A stretch of 64,000 nucleotides of DNA, from contig NW_024468536.1 of assembly GCF_001632365.1 (NCBI RefSeq), positions 372,001 through 436,000 of the forward strand. Reading direction: 5' to 3'. Position numbers and translations under genes: made by a program. The notes beneath the pieces are model-generated. The model had not been told where the DNA came from. It saw only the letters and a program-made list of their open reading frames with translations, and searched no databases. The number at the start of each line of letters is the position of its first letter. The first letter of the stretch is position 1. The DNA is from Laetiporus sulphureus 93-53 (lineage: Eukaryota; Basidiomycota; Agaricomycetes; Polyporales; Laetiporaceae). Below are positions 32,461 through 43,895 of the stretch, piece by piece.

Positions 32461-33313
32461 GTGTCCCATCGCACAATGACATTTTAAAGCCTCTTCAGCC
32501 GATTAGCCTGTGCACGAAGGCGGTTGCACAATACTTTTCCAGCGCAGAAAGGTGTTGACCAAGCGCGCGTCGAGGGAGCACCATCAGAAAACGCGACACG
32601 ATGCGCGGTGCTTCAATGCGGATCACATGACCGCGTCAAGCACAATAGGGCCATCACAATCGGTGGAAGAAGCATCCTCTCATGGCATGGACGCCCAACT
32701 CACGCAAGGCGAAGATATTCCGCCTAATTGTGTTTGGTATCGTCTCTCCCCCGACAGCCTTGCTTAGTGTGTGCACTGGCCAGGCCTCATCGTGATCTTA
32801 GCACTCATCGTCCGTGTCCACGCGGGAGTCCAACTATCCAGCAAATTGCCTACGAGGACAATAACAACTCAAAGAATAGCTGATCTTACATCAAACATCA
32901 TGTTGAGTCACTGCTTTGCGCAGCGGTGAGGTGGGACTAGTTGTTGTGCAACGCGACCACGCAGGCCACGCAGCCTCGGACACGAACCGTACGTGAATCA
33001 AATCGGGCCCCGGTGAGAGCCCGTCGCTTCGTAATGCGCCGCAGAAACGCTGATACCCGAATTGTGTGCGATCCACAGACAATAAAAAACTCAATCTTGC
33101 TGATATGGATACCAACACCTCTTCCAGCCACGTGCTTTGCGTGGACGCTGCCACACCTATTGTCCTAAGGTTGACAGGGCAGCATGGACCTACATAAGTA
33201 GCAGGGCCATCGGGTAGGGGGTAATACGCACTCTTCGTCTTCACCTCTCAGGCACTCCTAAGTGACGTTGCCTTTGCAGATTTCATCCTCTTTTCCTCAG
33301 TGCAAGGCCTACC
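32461..33313. other. Upstream region of pheromone gene 1
   Basis: I see no gene. A TATA-like TACATAAGTA near 33190 lies about 120 bp before the pheromone start. Frames on the - strand at 32891-33244 lack motifs. Confidence 0.45.
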
Positions 33314-33436
33314 ATGGACACTTTCTTCACCATCGCTGAGCCAGTGCCCGTCGATCAGCCTGAGGGCTCGCAGGTCCCGTCAAACTATGAGACAGGCAAT
33401 TCATTCTTCGCCGGCGGCTCATGTGCAATCGCCTAG
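33314..33436 (+). CDS. Mating pheromone precursor 1 (CaaX, 40 aa)
   Basis: This is a small single-exon gene for a fungal lipopeptide pheromone precursor. The N terminus MDTFFTIAEPVPV is typical of basidiomycete precursors. The C terminus CAIA is a CaaX box, so the Cys (residue 37) should be farnesylated, AIA removed and the Cys carboxymethylated. The peptide just before it, including SNYETG, should form the mature pheromone after N-terminal cleavage. Released pheromone acts on a STE3-type 7-TM receptor in a compatible partner. The second precursor (35865-35978) shares the FFTIA and PSNY(E/D)TG segments. A GT-AG intron in the 3' UTR is likely (donor 33470, acceptor near 33524 or 33530). No receptor gene is recognisable in this window. 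Confidence 0.92.
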   Translation: MDTFFTIAEPVPVDQPEGSQVPSNYETGNSFFAGGSCAIA

Positions 33437-35864
33437 AGCGACATTCATTCACGATCGGCTCACGCTGAGGTGTGTTGTCAAAGTGGCATCAAATGCCTAC
33501 GTCTGAATCTGACTACCTTGACAGTGACAGAGCTGATCTTCTGTATCGTCGTCGGTCATCTTCATCTTGTGGACTCCATCCATCAGACCGTATACATTTG
33601 CGCTGTGCGCTGCACGCATCGACACTATCATTATTCTTTGTTCGTCGTTGTTACTTCACATCCTACATTCGTGGCATTCCCGGACTTGGTTAGAAGGAGG
33701 GAAGAGGAGAGAGACGGTGTTCGCAATTCTTAACGATTGTTTTACTATAATGGACCCGGACGTATTGTAGCGATACTGTACAATTCGTGCGGCCATCAGC
33801 GAGGCTGCTTGGTCGTCACCGATTTTTTCATACCCTGCATTCGCAATCGCTTATAACAGCCAGTGCACTGAGTCAGAGTGGAATTGTTGCTTCCGGCGAA
33901 GATGATCGTCCGAATAGCAACGACAACGAAAATTCGATGGGTGTTAACACTTGAGATTGTCACGGTTCTACAGGTATGGCATCGCTGTAGCCTGACGGAA
34001 TGAATTCTTTTACGTTATCATTAATGCAGTTCCTCACCGATGGGGGGCCCCTGTCCATACAATGAAGGCGCCTGTACGTATCGTCAGTTCGGTGCTGGTG
34101 GACGGGCGAGCTCCATTACCGCGTTACTCAGGGTTCGAAAACAGGACAGAAGTTCTCCCTGGTATCTTGATATGACGATACTTCGCCTATTGATTTTAGG
34201 CAACGAGTGATATTCACGTACCGACACTTATACCGCAGTACGCATGCCATCATGACGGGTGCATTGCTTTGGATTCATGAGCTTGGAGAATCATTGAGGG
34301 AACGCTTTCACGATATAGAGTCATTCTCGTAACGAAGACGAGCAGGATTAGTGTGACCCTGCGGCGTCCGGTCAATCACGAAGGAACCTCTAAGAAGGGG
34401 GGTCTGCTCGCCATGGCTCGCATTGCTCTCGACCATAATCGATGCGCTGGCGACCGGCCATCGATTACGCCGTTTGAAAATCACGCTGCATGAAAATTAC
34501 TCACCAATGCGATGTTCGGACTATATCTTGTGCTAAGTGGTCTTCATGAGGATCCAGACCACAGACGGATGGATAGAGCATACTGACCGGTCGCGCCAAA
34601 GTCCAAGATGACCACAAGACAGAGCCAAATGTAGCAGCAAACAATAAAATGCGAGGAGAACGTTGGTAATTGGTCAGCTCGCGACATTTGCGGTGTAATG
34701 CAATCCACAGGAGAGAATTGCGTTGAAGCCCCTAAACGAACAAGCTCTCCACGGTCTATTGTTTGAATGATCTGGAGTCTGTTATAAGAAAGTTGGACGA
34801 ACGGGACGCCAGTCTAGGCATCCTGGTGTACCGTTGATTCCTTGCAGCAAGAAGTGTCAACGCACGTTGGGTGCCTGTGACATTCTACAGCGAGAAGAAA
34901 TGAAGCAAAAATAGTAAATAGAAACCATCAACGACGCCGATGGAACAAAAACAGCAGGATATATAGCTATTCAACCATAGGCTAGTATGTACGTGATCAC
35001 ATTTCGACGAATTTCAGTTTAAAGCCGCGCGCAGAGCACCTGAGCGTATCAGGAGACTGATATGACGGTTATTCAGGAACCGGACTTGTCAGAGGGTTAC
35101 TCAGCCCGCTCAGAGCAGCTTCACGCCCAGCCACGGAGACCACGTTCACCCGATCTGGAGATCACGAAACAAGGATACTTGATCGATCGGCGCCGCACCC
35201 GTCCCATCATGGGTTTCAAACCGAGGATGAATGTGTGATGTTGGGCATATATCAAGCACAAGGAGCCCCAGCCATCCGAAGAAGACAATAAGGTGTCGTA
35301 AGAAATCGGACGACCCCCCTCCCAGAAAAAAACAAACGGAGACTGGCATCGTTTGTCATTTTCAGAAGGCAGTGCTTCGGCACCCGAAGATTGTGGAACG
35401 CACTGTGGCGACTGGCCAAGTGATCGACCCAACCGTTGCGTTTCTTCACCTTGCTTTACGCATGAATATGCATATGTCACGAACAATTTCGAAGCAATAC
35501 CTTAGCCAGATCGATAACACGCTCACCGAAAGTCATCCGCTAATAGATGCGCACCGATATCCTCGCGCGGGAACGAGATCTTCATGACAATTAGAGCCGT
35601 CAGCGTGATTTAGTGACACACGGACGCACCGCCAGGCCACATTGTGACGAACATCATTGCCCAACGAACTAACCAAATTCGGCGAGAGGCACCTTTGCCG
35701 TCCGCCAAGTGGCGGGCTATTCTTATTGTCTTCCCTCGGCCACCATCCGCCCATCGAAATGCATAAATACCGCTTCATGACGCAGGATCCGGCAGCGACT
35801 CAGTCACTTCAGAGCCCCGCTGTTCCTTAGAGCTTCCCATCGCTCGCCATCCTCCCTTATCACA
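33437..35864. other. Spacer between the two pheromone genes
   Basis: No long frame and no 7-TM (STE3-type) pattern is present on either strand. The + strand frame 35231-35587 has no motif. A TATA-like GCATAAATA at 35761 lies about 100 bp before the second pheromone gene. Other very short precursors could be hidden, but I found none with a CaaX end plus an MD(T/A)FFT-like start. Confidence 0.45.
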
Positions 35865-35978
35865 ATGGACGCGTTCTTCACCATTGCCACACCCGTCCCC
35901 GCAGAGGAGACCGAGCAGATCCCTAGCAACTACGACACTGGAGGAGGCACCGTCTCTGGTAGTTGCACCATTGCTTGA
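35865..35978 (+). CDS. Mating pheromone precursor 2 (CaaX, 37 aa)
   Basis: A single-exon pheromone precursor gene. The N terminus MDAFFTIATPVPAEE and the C-terminal CaaX box CTIA mark it, with SNYDTGGGT just upstream of the prenylated Cys (residue 34). Compared with precursor 1, the N-terminal leader and the PSNY(E/D)TG core are conserved, while the residues next to the Cys differ (GNSFFAGGSC against GGGTVSGSC). Such differences are what alters receptor specificity in mushroom B mating-type loci. A 3'-UTR intron (35996-36050, GTACGT...GATAG) is probable. Same strand as precursor 1. Confidence 0.93.
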   Translation: MDAFFTIATPVPAEETEQIPSNYDTGGGTVSGSCTIA

Positions 35979-36050
35979 GCTGACCAGCTCTCTGGGTACG
36001 TTGTACAACCGTGCCTCGCGTCCTACCTTATGCTGACTTGACCGTGATAG

Positions 36051-36743
36051 AGAGGACAGCTTTCGTGGCCACCCTCTTTGCGCACACCCACTTCGTTTCG
36101 CGCACGGTCATTTGCACTTCGTTCTTCGATTGTATTATGGTTCTTCGACAGTTGAGGGCTGAGGTTTATCGCTGACATATTCAGCATAGATGGAAGGGAG
36201 GGAGTGGCATAATCTATTGATATTTATCACCTTTTGTCCTGGAAAACCCAGTCGACTTCATGACGTACGACCAATGTGATGTGTTTTGACGATTATCTAG
36301 ATTGACATAGATGTCCTTTCGAACGTGAGATCGCATCATCAAGTAGTCTAAGTAAACAGAGAAGTTACGGCTACGTGCCGCATAGCGCGCACCTATCCTG
36401 TACCTCACAGAACGTATCAGATACGATCAGTCTTGATTGCATTATCCATGTACAGAGTTTTGTAAAGTTATGGTCGCTGGTCATATTTCGTCCTTCTCGG
36501 CCCACATTTTCACATGCGATAGTCAACACTTTTCTCTCCTGGACAAACGAGAGGCGTAGCCACATGCGAAAAATAACAAGCATCGGATGTCGATGAAGGG
36601 CGGTGATAGGCGGTGCCACGAAGTCGCGCCACAACGCGCGTACTAGGCCGGCGTCTATTGATTCAGATGCGGAGTCTCACCTCTCCGACTTTCTCGGGTT
36701 CTTGTGCACTGTCTCCTCACGAAATTCATCCAACTCAAAAAAA
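36051..36743. other. No gene recognised
   Basis: This is the 3' flank of pheromone gene 2 and upstream sequence of the Arg/Gly-rich gene. A candidate extra 5' exon of that gene could lie at 36603-36743, in the same frame, but no evidence decides it. Confidence 0.45.
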
Positions 36744-37658
36744 ATGGTGTTTGCTTCCTGTACGCTTACAGACACAGAGTTTCATATGGAAGGAACAAGC
36801 GAAAGCGGAAGCTCTGCGCCTTCGAGGGCAAGAGGGAGAGGGAGATCGCGCGGTGGCCTGGGCAAGTATCTCCGTGCCCGAGGACGGGGTAGAGGACGTG
36901 GACGCCCCGCAGAATGGGGCAAGCGGCTCGTGCTTGAGGATGAAGAAGAGGGAGAGCCTGATGAGGAGGATCAGCAGGAGGTCGAGCGCAAGTATGCGAG
37001 GAGAGAGCTCGGGACCAATGCAGATCGATACGCTGAACCCGAGCCCGAGCTCGATTCTGAAGGTACGTAGGCTACCCCGTCTCAATAGTAGAGGGTATTG
37101 AAATCAAACTTTGTGAAATAAGGAGAGGAGATTGTTGAACCGGAGGTCGATTTGACATCTTTCCTTGAACGCCAGAGGCTCTCGTCACAGCCGCCTCTCA
37201 CACCACCGCCACCGGATGAGGACGATATCGACCATAGCCTCGCAGGTCTATCCATCGGCAGACCAACGCGCCAAACTAAGAAAGGAAAGGTGAAGCAGAT
37301 AGAGTGGGATAAATCACTTGAAGAGATGCGGCGCGATCAGGCTGCTGCTGAGGCCAAGCGGGGTATGCTTCCTCCTCCTTACCTTCGCCTCTTCGCTCAT
37401 CAGAACTCCATCCAGAATTGAAGACACGCTTCCGTGCACAGACCGCGCAACAGCGTGGTCGAGCGAATCTGCGGGGGACGGCGACGTCCCGAGGAAAAGC
37501 ACGAAGTGAGTACAGAGCGCTCAGGCGACGTCCTGGCCCCAGACCACTTCCCGATTGCAGGTTATGTGGAAGCACCTCATCTATCGACAAAGACGCGACA
37601 ACCTGCGAAGCCGGAGAAGGAGGATATGCAAGAATTCTTGGACGATCTCCTAAGATAA
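36744..37658 (+). CDS. Arg/Gly-rich conserved fungal protein
   Basis: A four-exon model (36744-37062, 37123-37362, 37416-37505, 37561-37658) with GT-AG introns of 60, 53 and 55 nt keeps frame and gives 248 residues. The N-terminal third is an RGG-type tract (RARGRGRSRGGLGKYLRARG, then RGRGRGRPAEWG) typical of RNA-binding or nucleolar proteins. An acidic stretch EDEEEGEPDEEDQQEVE follows, then GTNADRYAEPEPELD, VEPEVDLTSFLERQ, a central KGKVKQIEWDKSLEEM segment, the basic KTRFRAQTAQQRGRANLRG, and a C-terminal acidic EDMQEFLDDLL motif. I do not know a named family; the pattern suggests a nuclear or ribonucleoprotein role. The start could instead be the Met at 36786, or one reached by an upstream exon. 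Confidence 0.75.
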
Positions 37659-39600
37659 CGCTACAGCGATGGATATCGAGGAGGGATGCGGACGAGTTAT
37701 CCCATTTTCTCCGTGAGTGATCTCTATTCGTGCGCCAAAGAACGTCAGGGACCGCGACCGCATGCATCTCAGACGCCCTAGGGTTCCTGAAGATCTCGAG
37801 GGCTGTGATACTTTAGACATGACGTGAAGACGTTGCAGAAATTGGATTTCTTTCCTGCGATTCCACCCTGCATATCGGCGAGGGAGATCTCAAGAGCATT
37901 TTATGACTAGCTGCCGATTATTCCCCTTCATATTATGTAGTTCAAACAATGCCTGTGAATGGATCGTATCAAGTCAGTTCTTCTCGAACGACTTGCTGTA
38001 CTCGACTTTAACGCAGATAGTCATGAGATGCTGTTCATCGACATCTTAATCAGAAAAAGTCAAAATCGAGACCGAGTTGCCCTCGCAACGGTCGATGCCG
38101 TTGATTCTCCCATTTTTTTTTTCAAGTGGTCATTCAGGTTCAGGTCGCACCATAGTCAACTGTGGCCTTCCTCCGTCAAAATTTATCAATCGACGCATTG
38201 CATCTCGTCTGTCATGATAGTCATGGATTCCACAATAAATAGCGTTTTGACCATAGTGAGACATAAGAATACAGGATGGGGGAATAAGTTATCCGTACAT
38301 AGGGATACCGCATTATAAGGTAACGAAAGAACTGACTGCGAAGGTCTAAAACCAGGAATACAGCGTGTCTTATGACGAATAGAAGACATCCGGAGAAGCG
38401 AATGAAAGGGCCCGGGAGGCTTTTGAAGAGTGCCTACGAACGCATTTCCAGCATGACTAGCACCATGAGGATTACAACAACATAGACAGGCCATAGTTGC
38501 TTGTGGCTTGCGAGGCTCTGAAAAAGAGCGACAGAGCTACCGACGGAAACTTCTGGCAGGCCATATATGCACTGCAAACTGGAAACTTCCCGCTCGACAA
38601 GGGAGGAATTGATCGCTTCGGGTAAGATGTCTATCTCGATGGATGCCTCTGACGAGTAGCCGCACAGTTGCGAGTAGGCTGCTCAATATATGCATCAATG
38701 CCTTCGTTCTCTCAGCACAGAGCAATGTCGTACGAACCGTTTAGTTTGGTTGGTACAAGAGTCGCAACCTCTCGGCGGTACACCTCCTCGGTTGCGTTGA
38801 GATGGCATTGCATACAAGCCTGCACAACGTCCGGAGGGGCCACAAAGCAGGTGCATTTCGCATTCAGGAAGCATTTCTGATGCGACGACAGAGTAAATCA
38901 TCTAGCAGTGTGCCAAAGGGAACAACTACGCCTACCTGCGCAGCGCGAATAGGTTGACAAACAGACGAGCACTATTGTAACAACTGAGCATCTCTCTTCA
39001 AAGATGGTGAACGAACAATCTCACCTCTATTGTGACCGCCGCAGAATCACCGTTGTCCCCACACGTCAGTAGCTCGACGGCGGAGTTCTGGGTCGGTCTA
39101 CTCTCTACGAGCAGCGAAGCTAGCAGACAGACATCAGGGAGGCTAGAGCAATATAGTACAGAAATTCACACACCAGCCCAGCCGAAGACCATAGAAAGAA
39201 AGAGTCGACCGTGATACATGGTTAAGCGCTCGACGATAGTGCACCGGTGAGATGCAGACACAATACAACAATGCGAGAAGCGAACGAGGATGGAGCCTAG
39301 CCAAAGGGAAGACGCAAGTGGGGGAAACAGTGGAGAGGTGCCAGTCGTGTCGGAGGCTTATAGCAGATCATCGTAGGCGAGCACTGTGGCCGCAAAACAA
39401 TAAGACATTAAGCGCCGCTGATCAGATCACTTCGTCGCAGCGTTCCCTCGGGTTGCGCTCACACGGGGCGGCAATGCACCAGCAGCTGACGACAATTAGA
39501 GGCACTGCATCCAGCGAAGGAGGACCGAGCGAGAAGAGAACTGTAGCTGATTCCCAGACGCGTTGATCATGAACTTGCGACCATGGGATGAACGGCAGTT
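37659..39600. other. No gene recognised
   Basis: Short frames on both strands, with no motifs or consistent splice chains. It ends where similarity to the other APH flank begins (39604). Confidence 0.45.
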
Positions 39601-39786
39601 CGTCGAGACAATACAAGAAGGTTCCTGCTGACATCACTTCTCTCCTACGGGGAACGGGATGGGAAGGGCTAGTGAAAGATTAGGGGTTCTTACGCGGGGC
39701 CGGCCGGCCATAAACACAGCAGATGAGATACAACACCGCGGAATATCTAGCAAAATCCCTTAACCCAGGGTCTTCAGTTCGATTCA

Positions 39787-41773
39787 TTACATGTATTCCT
39801 CTTCGTCCATGTCGTCCAAGGGCCAGTGCGCCGCGACCTGAGCCCGTTCCTCCTCCGACTCGGCCGCCGCCAATCCATCCTCCTTCAACTTCTTGCTGCG
39901 TGCCATGGCCTCCTCGTAGTGCTCGGCGGGCACCCAGCCCTCCGGCCCGAAGCCGATCACGTCCCGGCACGCCTCTAGAGACTCGTCCGCTTCTCTCTGT
40001 TCTGCATCCAGCTTCATCGCCTCGCGTACGTCATCGGGGTCGAACACGATAGGACATGGCGGGCCTCCCCCCGTGAGCGTCTTCCAGTTCTTCGTTGCTT
40101 GTATCAGCGCAACCTTCAGCGCGAGAGTTTCACCCTCCCACGGGTCACTGGCGTGGCGGAAAAGGCGACGGAGGAGCATGCCCATGGGGTCCGTCAATGC
40201 CGCGTAATGAAGCTCGTTGTACTTCTCCGTGTTTTTGATGTAGTGATAGTGGACGAGGCGGCGACGGTAGAGTTCCATCTCTCCGCTTTGCTGGATCTCG
40301 TCCAAGTTGTCCAACTTCTCCGGTAGCGAAGGCCGCTTCATAGATTGCGAGCCGGTATCATCGTAGTTATGTAGCTGTTGGGGTATACCGGCAAGGAGAA
40401 ACAGGGGTAGGATCGAGGTGTGTTGCCAATCGATCAGGCCGACAACCTGCAAGTTAGAGTCGCGCGACCTGGAAACGATGATATTGTTCGGCTGGAGGTC
40501 GGGATGGCGGATGCGGAAATGACCGAGGGCCGGGTCCCTGGGGATCAGTGACGACGCGATGCGGAGATAGCGCTCCAGGTTCTCGATGTGATCCGACGGG
40601 AGCTGCTTCTGGTACTTGTAAACTTCCCTCCTTACGCGCTGGAACGGTAACAGCGGTCGACCGAACCGCCGTAGATAAGCTAGTTCCTTTTCGGCTCCTC
40701 TTACGAGCACTGCTTCGGCACTTTCGTCTATAGTTATCAGTTAGTTTGAGGGAATGTTTCATAAAAAGGCAGAGAGCGGCCTACATGGTCCTCGATCTAA
40801 TTCGAGCTGTGATCTCCTGCCATACCATAAAGGCAGACTTGTATCTGGACCGACGCAGAAACGCTTGTCCTCTAGTGTGATGCCCGGCCAAGAGGCGCTC
40901 CTGCCTACATTCTCCAAGTCTTCGGTATAGTACAGGCTTCCGCCAGCAGGGAAAGCAATCGACATCATCTTCGACTCAAGTTCAGCAAGTTGCCGTGAGA
41001 TTGAAATGATTTCCCTTTCCCCTAGGTCAAACCATATGTCGCTTAAGTTGGTGCCTTGTACGAATTCCATGAAGATATACTCGGTCCCTGCCGCGTTGTT
41101 CGTCGCAGGCGAGTATCCGTATACATCAGGTATAGGCAGCCCAAAGGAACGGAGTAAGGCCATAGTAGCCACTTCACTAGCGACAGCGAAGTACTTAGGA
41201 ACCGTAGCCGGGTACGGGATACGCGCCACCATTTGGAAGCCACCGCGCATGGTGATGAGGAAGGTACGGTTAAACCCACCCTCGGCTAGTTTTTCCAGGC
41301 CGACGATATCATCAAGACTCCGATTGACGGACTCCGCTGCAAGTCGACTTAGCTGGTCGACGTTGAAGATACGTCTGCGCTCTGCGTGGCGAAGGTCATC
41401 GTTGAAGCTGAACATGTTAGATTATGGGTTAAACATATACCCCATAGAATAACATGTATGAAACTTACATCCATCGCCCTGACGTGTATTCGAAAAGGTC
41501 GCTACGAAGATGCGCCATGATAGAGAACGCGCGACGTGGCGGCCAACGGGTCGGGGTGGCGATGGAGCAAGAGTAGGGAACATGAAATAAACGCGGTGAG
41601 GAGCGAGGACGGCGCAGAGACAGCCAGACTGGAACTGCCAGCAAGTCGAAGACGAGCCTCGCGCTCCCAAGACAGGCAATGGATCTTGAACCGCAACCAC
41701 CATCTCCTTCCGCTAGCGCCGAGGGCTCGCCCTCCTCGTCAACGGACCTCGTGCACACAGACTTCACCCCCAA
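39787..41773 (-). CDS. APH-kinase (AIM9/FMP29-like), start lost to a LINE
   Basis: This is the better-preserved APH copy. Exons on the - strand run to 41469, then 41407-40785 and 40727-39787, with introns of 61 and 57 nt. From the Met at 41518 the model gives 537 residues without a break. Motifs in order are FEYTSGRWIFND, LAEGGFNRTF (nucleotide-binding loop), FMEFVQGTNLSDIW, RHPDLQPNN (catalytic Asp), GLIDWQH (metal-binding Asp) and an acidic C terminus ending DDMDEEEYM. AIM9/FMP29 proteins are mitochondrial kinases of unknown substrate. The ancestral ATG and promoter now lie at 43911, beyond the LINE at 41677-43895. The frame extends into the antisense strand of the LINE to an ATG at 41773, so either that chimeric start or the internal Met would have to be used. 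Function is doubtful. Confidence 0.85.
41663..41676 (+). repeat. LINE target-site duplication, left copy
   Basis: GCTCCCAAGACAGG is repeated exactly at 43896-43909. The pair brackets the LINE and marks the break in codons 2-6 of the APH kinase. Confidence 0.93.
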
Positions 41774-43193
41774 ACTTACACTAGCTGTCCGACAGGCCTT
41801 ACGGCGATGGCAGACTCAGGGACCCTCTGAGCTGCTCACTGACATCGACTCTATGATCGATGCCGCATTTGCGATTCATCAGGCAGTGCTTCGAGTCATC
41901 GCCCGTGCTGAGGTGATGAACCACTGCAACCCTGACCTGGACGATCTCCATAAACAGCGACTTCAGGCTGTCGTGGGCAAGTACGATCCCCCCTTCCTTG
42001 CCGAATCCCTTCCACCAGAACCCACCCCTGTCCTATCCCCCCCCTCCAACCACTGGACCCGACCTCACAGCGGCCCTCCAGGACCTTCGTTCTGCCATTG
42101 ACGCCAGGCTCGATGCCTTGGAGACTCGAATGGCGACTGTGACCCCCCCCCATCGCAGGTGACGGCCCCTCCTCCTCCCAAACCTCAGGTACGTGGCACT
42201 CCCAAGAAGCGCTCGTACACGGCGGCAGCCACCCCATCTCGTCCGGCTCCTCCCGTGACGACCCCGAATCCACCCGCTCCCCCAAAGGCTCCTGGGCTCA
42301 AGCACGCCCCCGAGCCTTTGAGGTATGTGGTTCGCTTCGCTGGCTCCACGCCAGAACACCTGCTTCAGACGCCCCCCGCCCAACTGGTCAGCAATGTGAA
42401 CGCAGCACTGGCTGCAGTTCCGACTGCTGGAGGACTGACTGCAATCACAGCCTACCCAAGCTCCTCTGGCAACATCGTCCTGGCCTTTCCCGCCACCACA
42501 TCCTACCGCCGCATTGACGAACACCTCCCGACCATCTGTACTGCCCTCAGGCTCAACCCGGATCACCACATCTCCAGGGATGTCAAGTGGTCCAGGGTCC
42601 TCATTGGCAATGTCAGTACACGGGCAGCCTCAGGCGGCGCTGTCCACACGGAGTCGACTTTGTCGACCGAGCTCCTGAAGAACCCCACGCTTGCACGCCT
42701 CCGTACCACCCAACCTCCGCGCTGGGCATGCCGACCTGAGCAAATCGACGGTGCTCGCTCGTCCGTCGTCCTCGGATTCGAAGACCCAGATGGCTCCATC
42801 CTCATCACCCTCCTTCAGACCCCCCTCTTCGCTTTCGGTACTCCCATCACCACGTCGCGCTGGCATGATAAGCCGCACCTCCGACAGTGTACGAGGTGCT
42901 GGGGTTATGGCCACCTCGTTGCAGGATGCACGAAGCCGCCCCGGTGCCGTGTCTGTGCTGGCCGCCATCTCGAATCGGTGCACCGCGCTCGGTGCGCCAT
43001 GTGCGCGAAGGAGAATCGCGCCACCTCCGACCCCTGTGCCCATGTGCAATGCGTGAACTGCCGTGGTCTCCACCACGTCGACTCCGACCAGTGCCTCAAA
43101 CGCACATCTTTCCGGAGCGCTGGCCCCGCTCCGACCTCCTCTCTCAAGCGCCCCGCGCTGCCCTCTACTGGTGACTCTGATGTTGCTATGTAG
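41679..43193 (+). pseudogene. LINE ORF1 (Gag-like, three CCHC-type knuckles), two frameshifts
   Basis: The ORF1 protein would be the RNA-binding, particle-forming component of a Tad/CRE-type fungal LINE. The reading starts MDLEPQPPSPS at 41679. It changes frame once in a C run near 42038, continues through a coiled-coil segment (ALQDLRSAIDARLDALETRM), and changes again in a C run near 42148. After that a Pro-rich basic stretch and a long conserved region lead to the knuckles CTRCWGYGHLVAGC, a CRVC...HRARC unit and CVNCRGLHHVDSDQC near the C terminus. The stop is at 43191-43193. Both shifts sit in runs of 8-9 C, so assembly error and real mutation are both possible. Confidence 0.85.
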
Positions 43194-43895
43194 GGGCGAG
43201 TGCGACTTTAATTTTCCCCCACGTTCCTTTCTTTCCATTTCTAGCGCCCCCCGTCCACTCCCCTCTGTCACCACAAGGCATGCCCGCATCGAATACAGGG
43301 TCAACATGCCGGCGTAGCAACACTTAAATGCAGGGGATCAGTTTTTATCCAGCCTGCTGCGTGGTAGGGTTCGCCGCGCGTCACCCACTCATTTTGTCGA
43401 TTCCCTCAGTTTCTTCATTCCGCCCCGACATCTCTTTGGCTGTCAACTCACTCCGCCCTTCAGTTCGCCGTCGTGCAATTCACTAACCCTGGTCCAGCCG
43501 GCTCTCCTTAATGTTCAACTGGTTACCATGCCCCGCACGCCACTTTGCCTCTGCGGTGAACGAGGTCTGTTTGGTGGGAGTATCTTGGGGGGTTCGATTC
43601 CCCTTACACAGTGTTTCTAATAAGTCAACGGACTGACTGCAGCATGGTTTTCGAGTTTGGTCAGGCATATGCATTTTGTTAGGTTATCGGCGCTTGCATG
43701 GTCCATGACACAGCTTACCGGGCTTCGTGCCCTTCTACTATACGCCTGCTCTGTTGCGTCCGTGGGACCTGGTGTCCGTACGTTAAGCTTCTTCATCCCC
43801 AGATGCGTCTGGTCCTCCGTTGTTACACGATATGTATTTACACACCTCCGACCGCTCCTTCGGGGCAGGATATAAATTGTACTCAAAAAAAAAAA
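43194..43895 (+). other. LINE 3' UTR and poly(A)
   Basis: This is untranslated 3' sequence of the LINE ending in A11. It holds a B-box-like word (43591-43601) with no cloverleaf around it. Confidence 0.7.

Larger units (their letters stand above)
41677..43895 (+). mobile_element. ORF1-only LINE (half-LINE)
   Basis: The insertion is bounded by a 14-bp direct repeat and ends in a run of 11 A at 43885-43895, as target-primed reverse transcription gives. It holds a complete ORF1 and a 3' UTR of about 0.7 kb, but no endonuclease or reverse transcriptase. Because LINEs are normally truncated from the 5' end, losing ORF2 while keeping ORF1 and the tail means an internal deletion or a non-autonomous family. 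The 5' end is only 2 bp before the ORF1 start codon. It is inserted antisense to the APH gene. Confidence 0.9.

Noticed and set aside
31000..36100. STE3-type pheromone receptor
   Set aside because: No frame or exon chain with seven hydrophobic segments was found on either strand.
42033..42569. 178-codon antisense frame and the 225-codon frame at 42630-43307 on the - strand
   Set aside because: Shadows of the GC-rich LINE ORF1 with no motifs of their own.
43591..43601. tRNA-like B box GGTTCGATTCC in the LINE 3' UTR
   Set aside because: No acceptor stem, D arm or anticodon arm can be folded around it. A possible A box lies about 100 nt upstream, too far for a tRNA gene.
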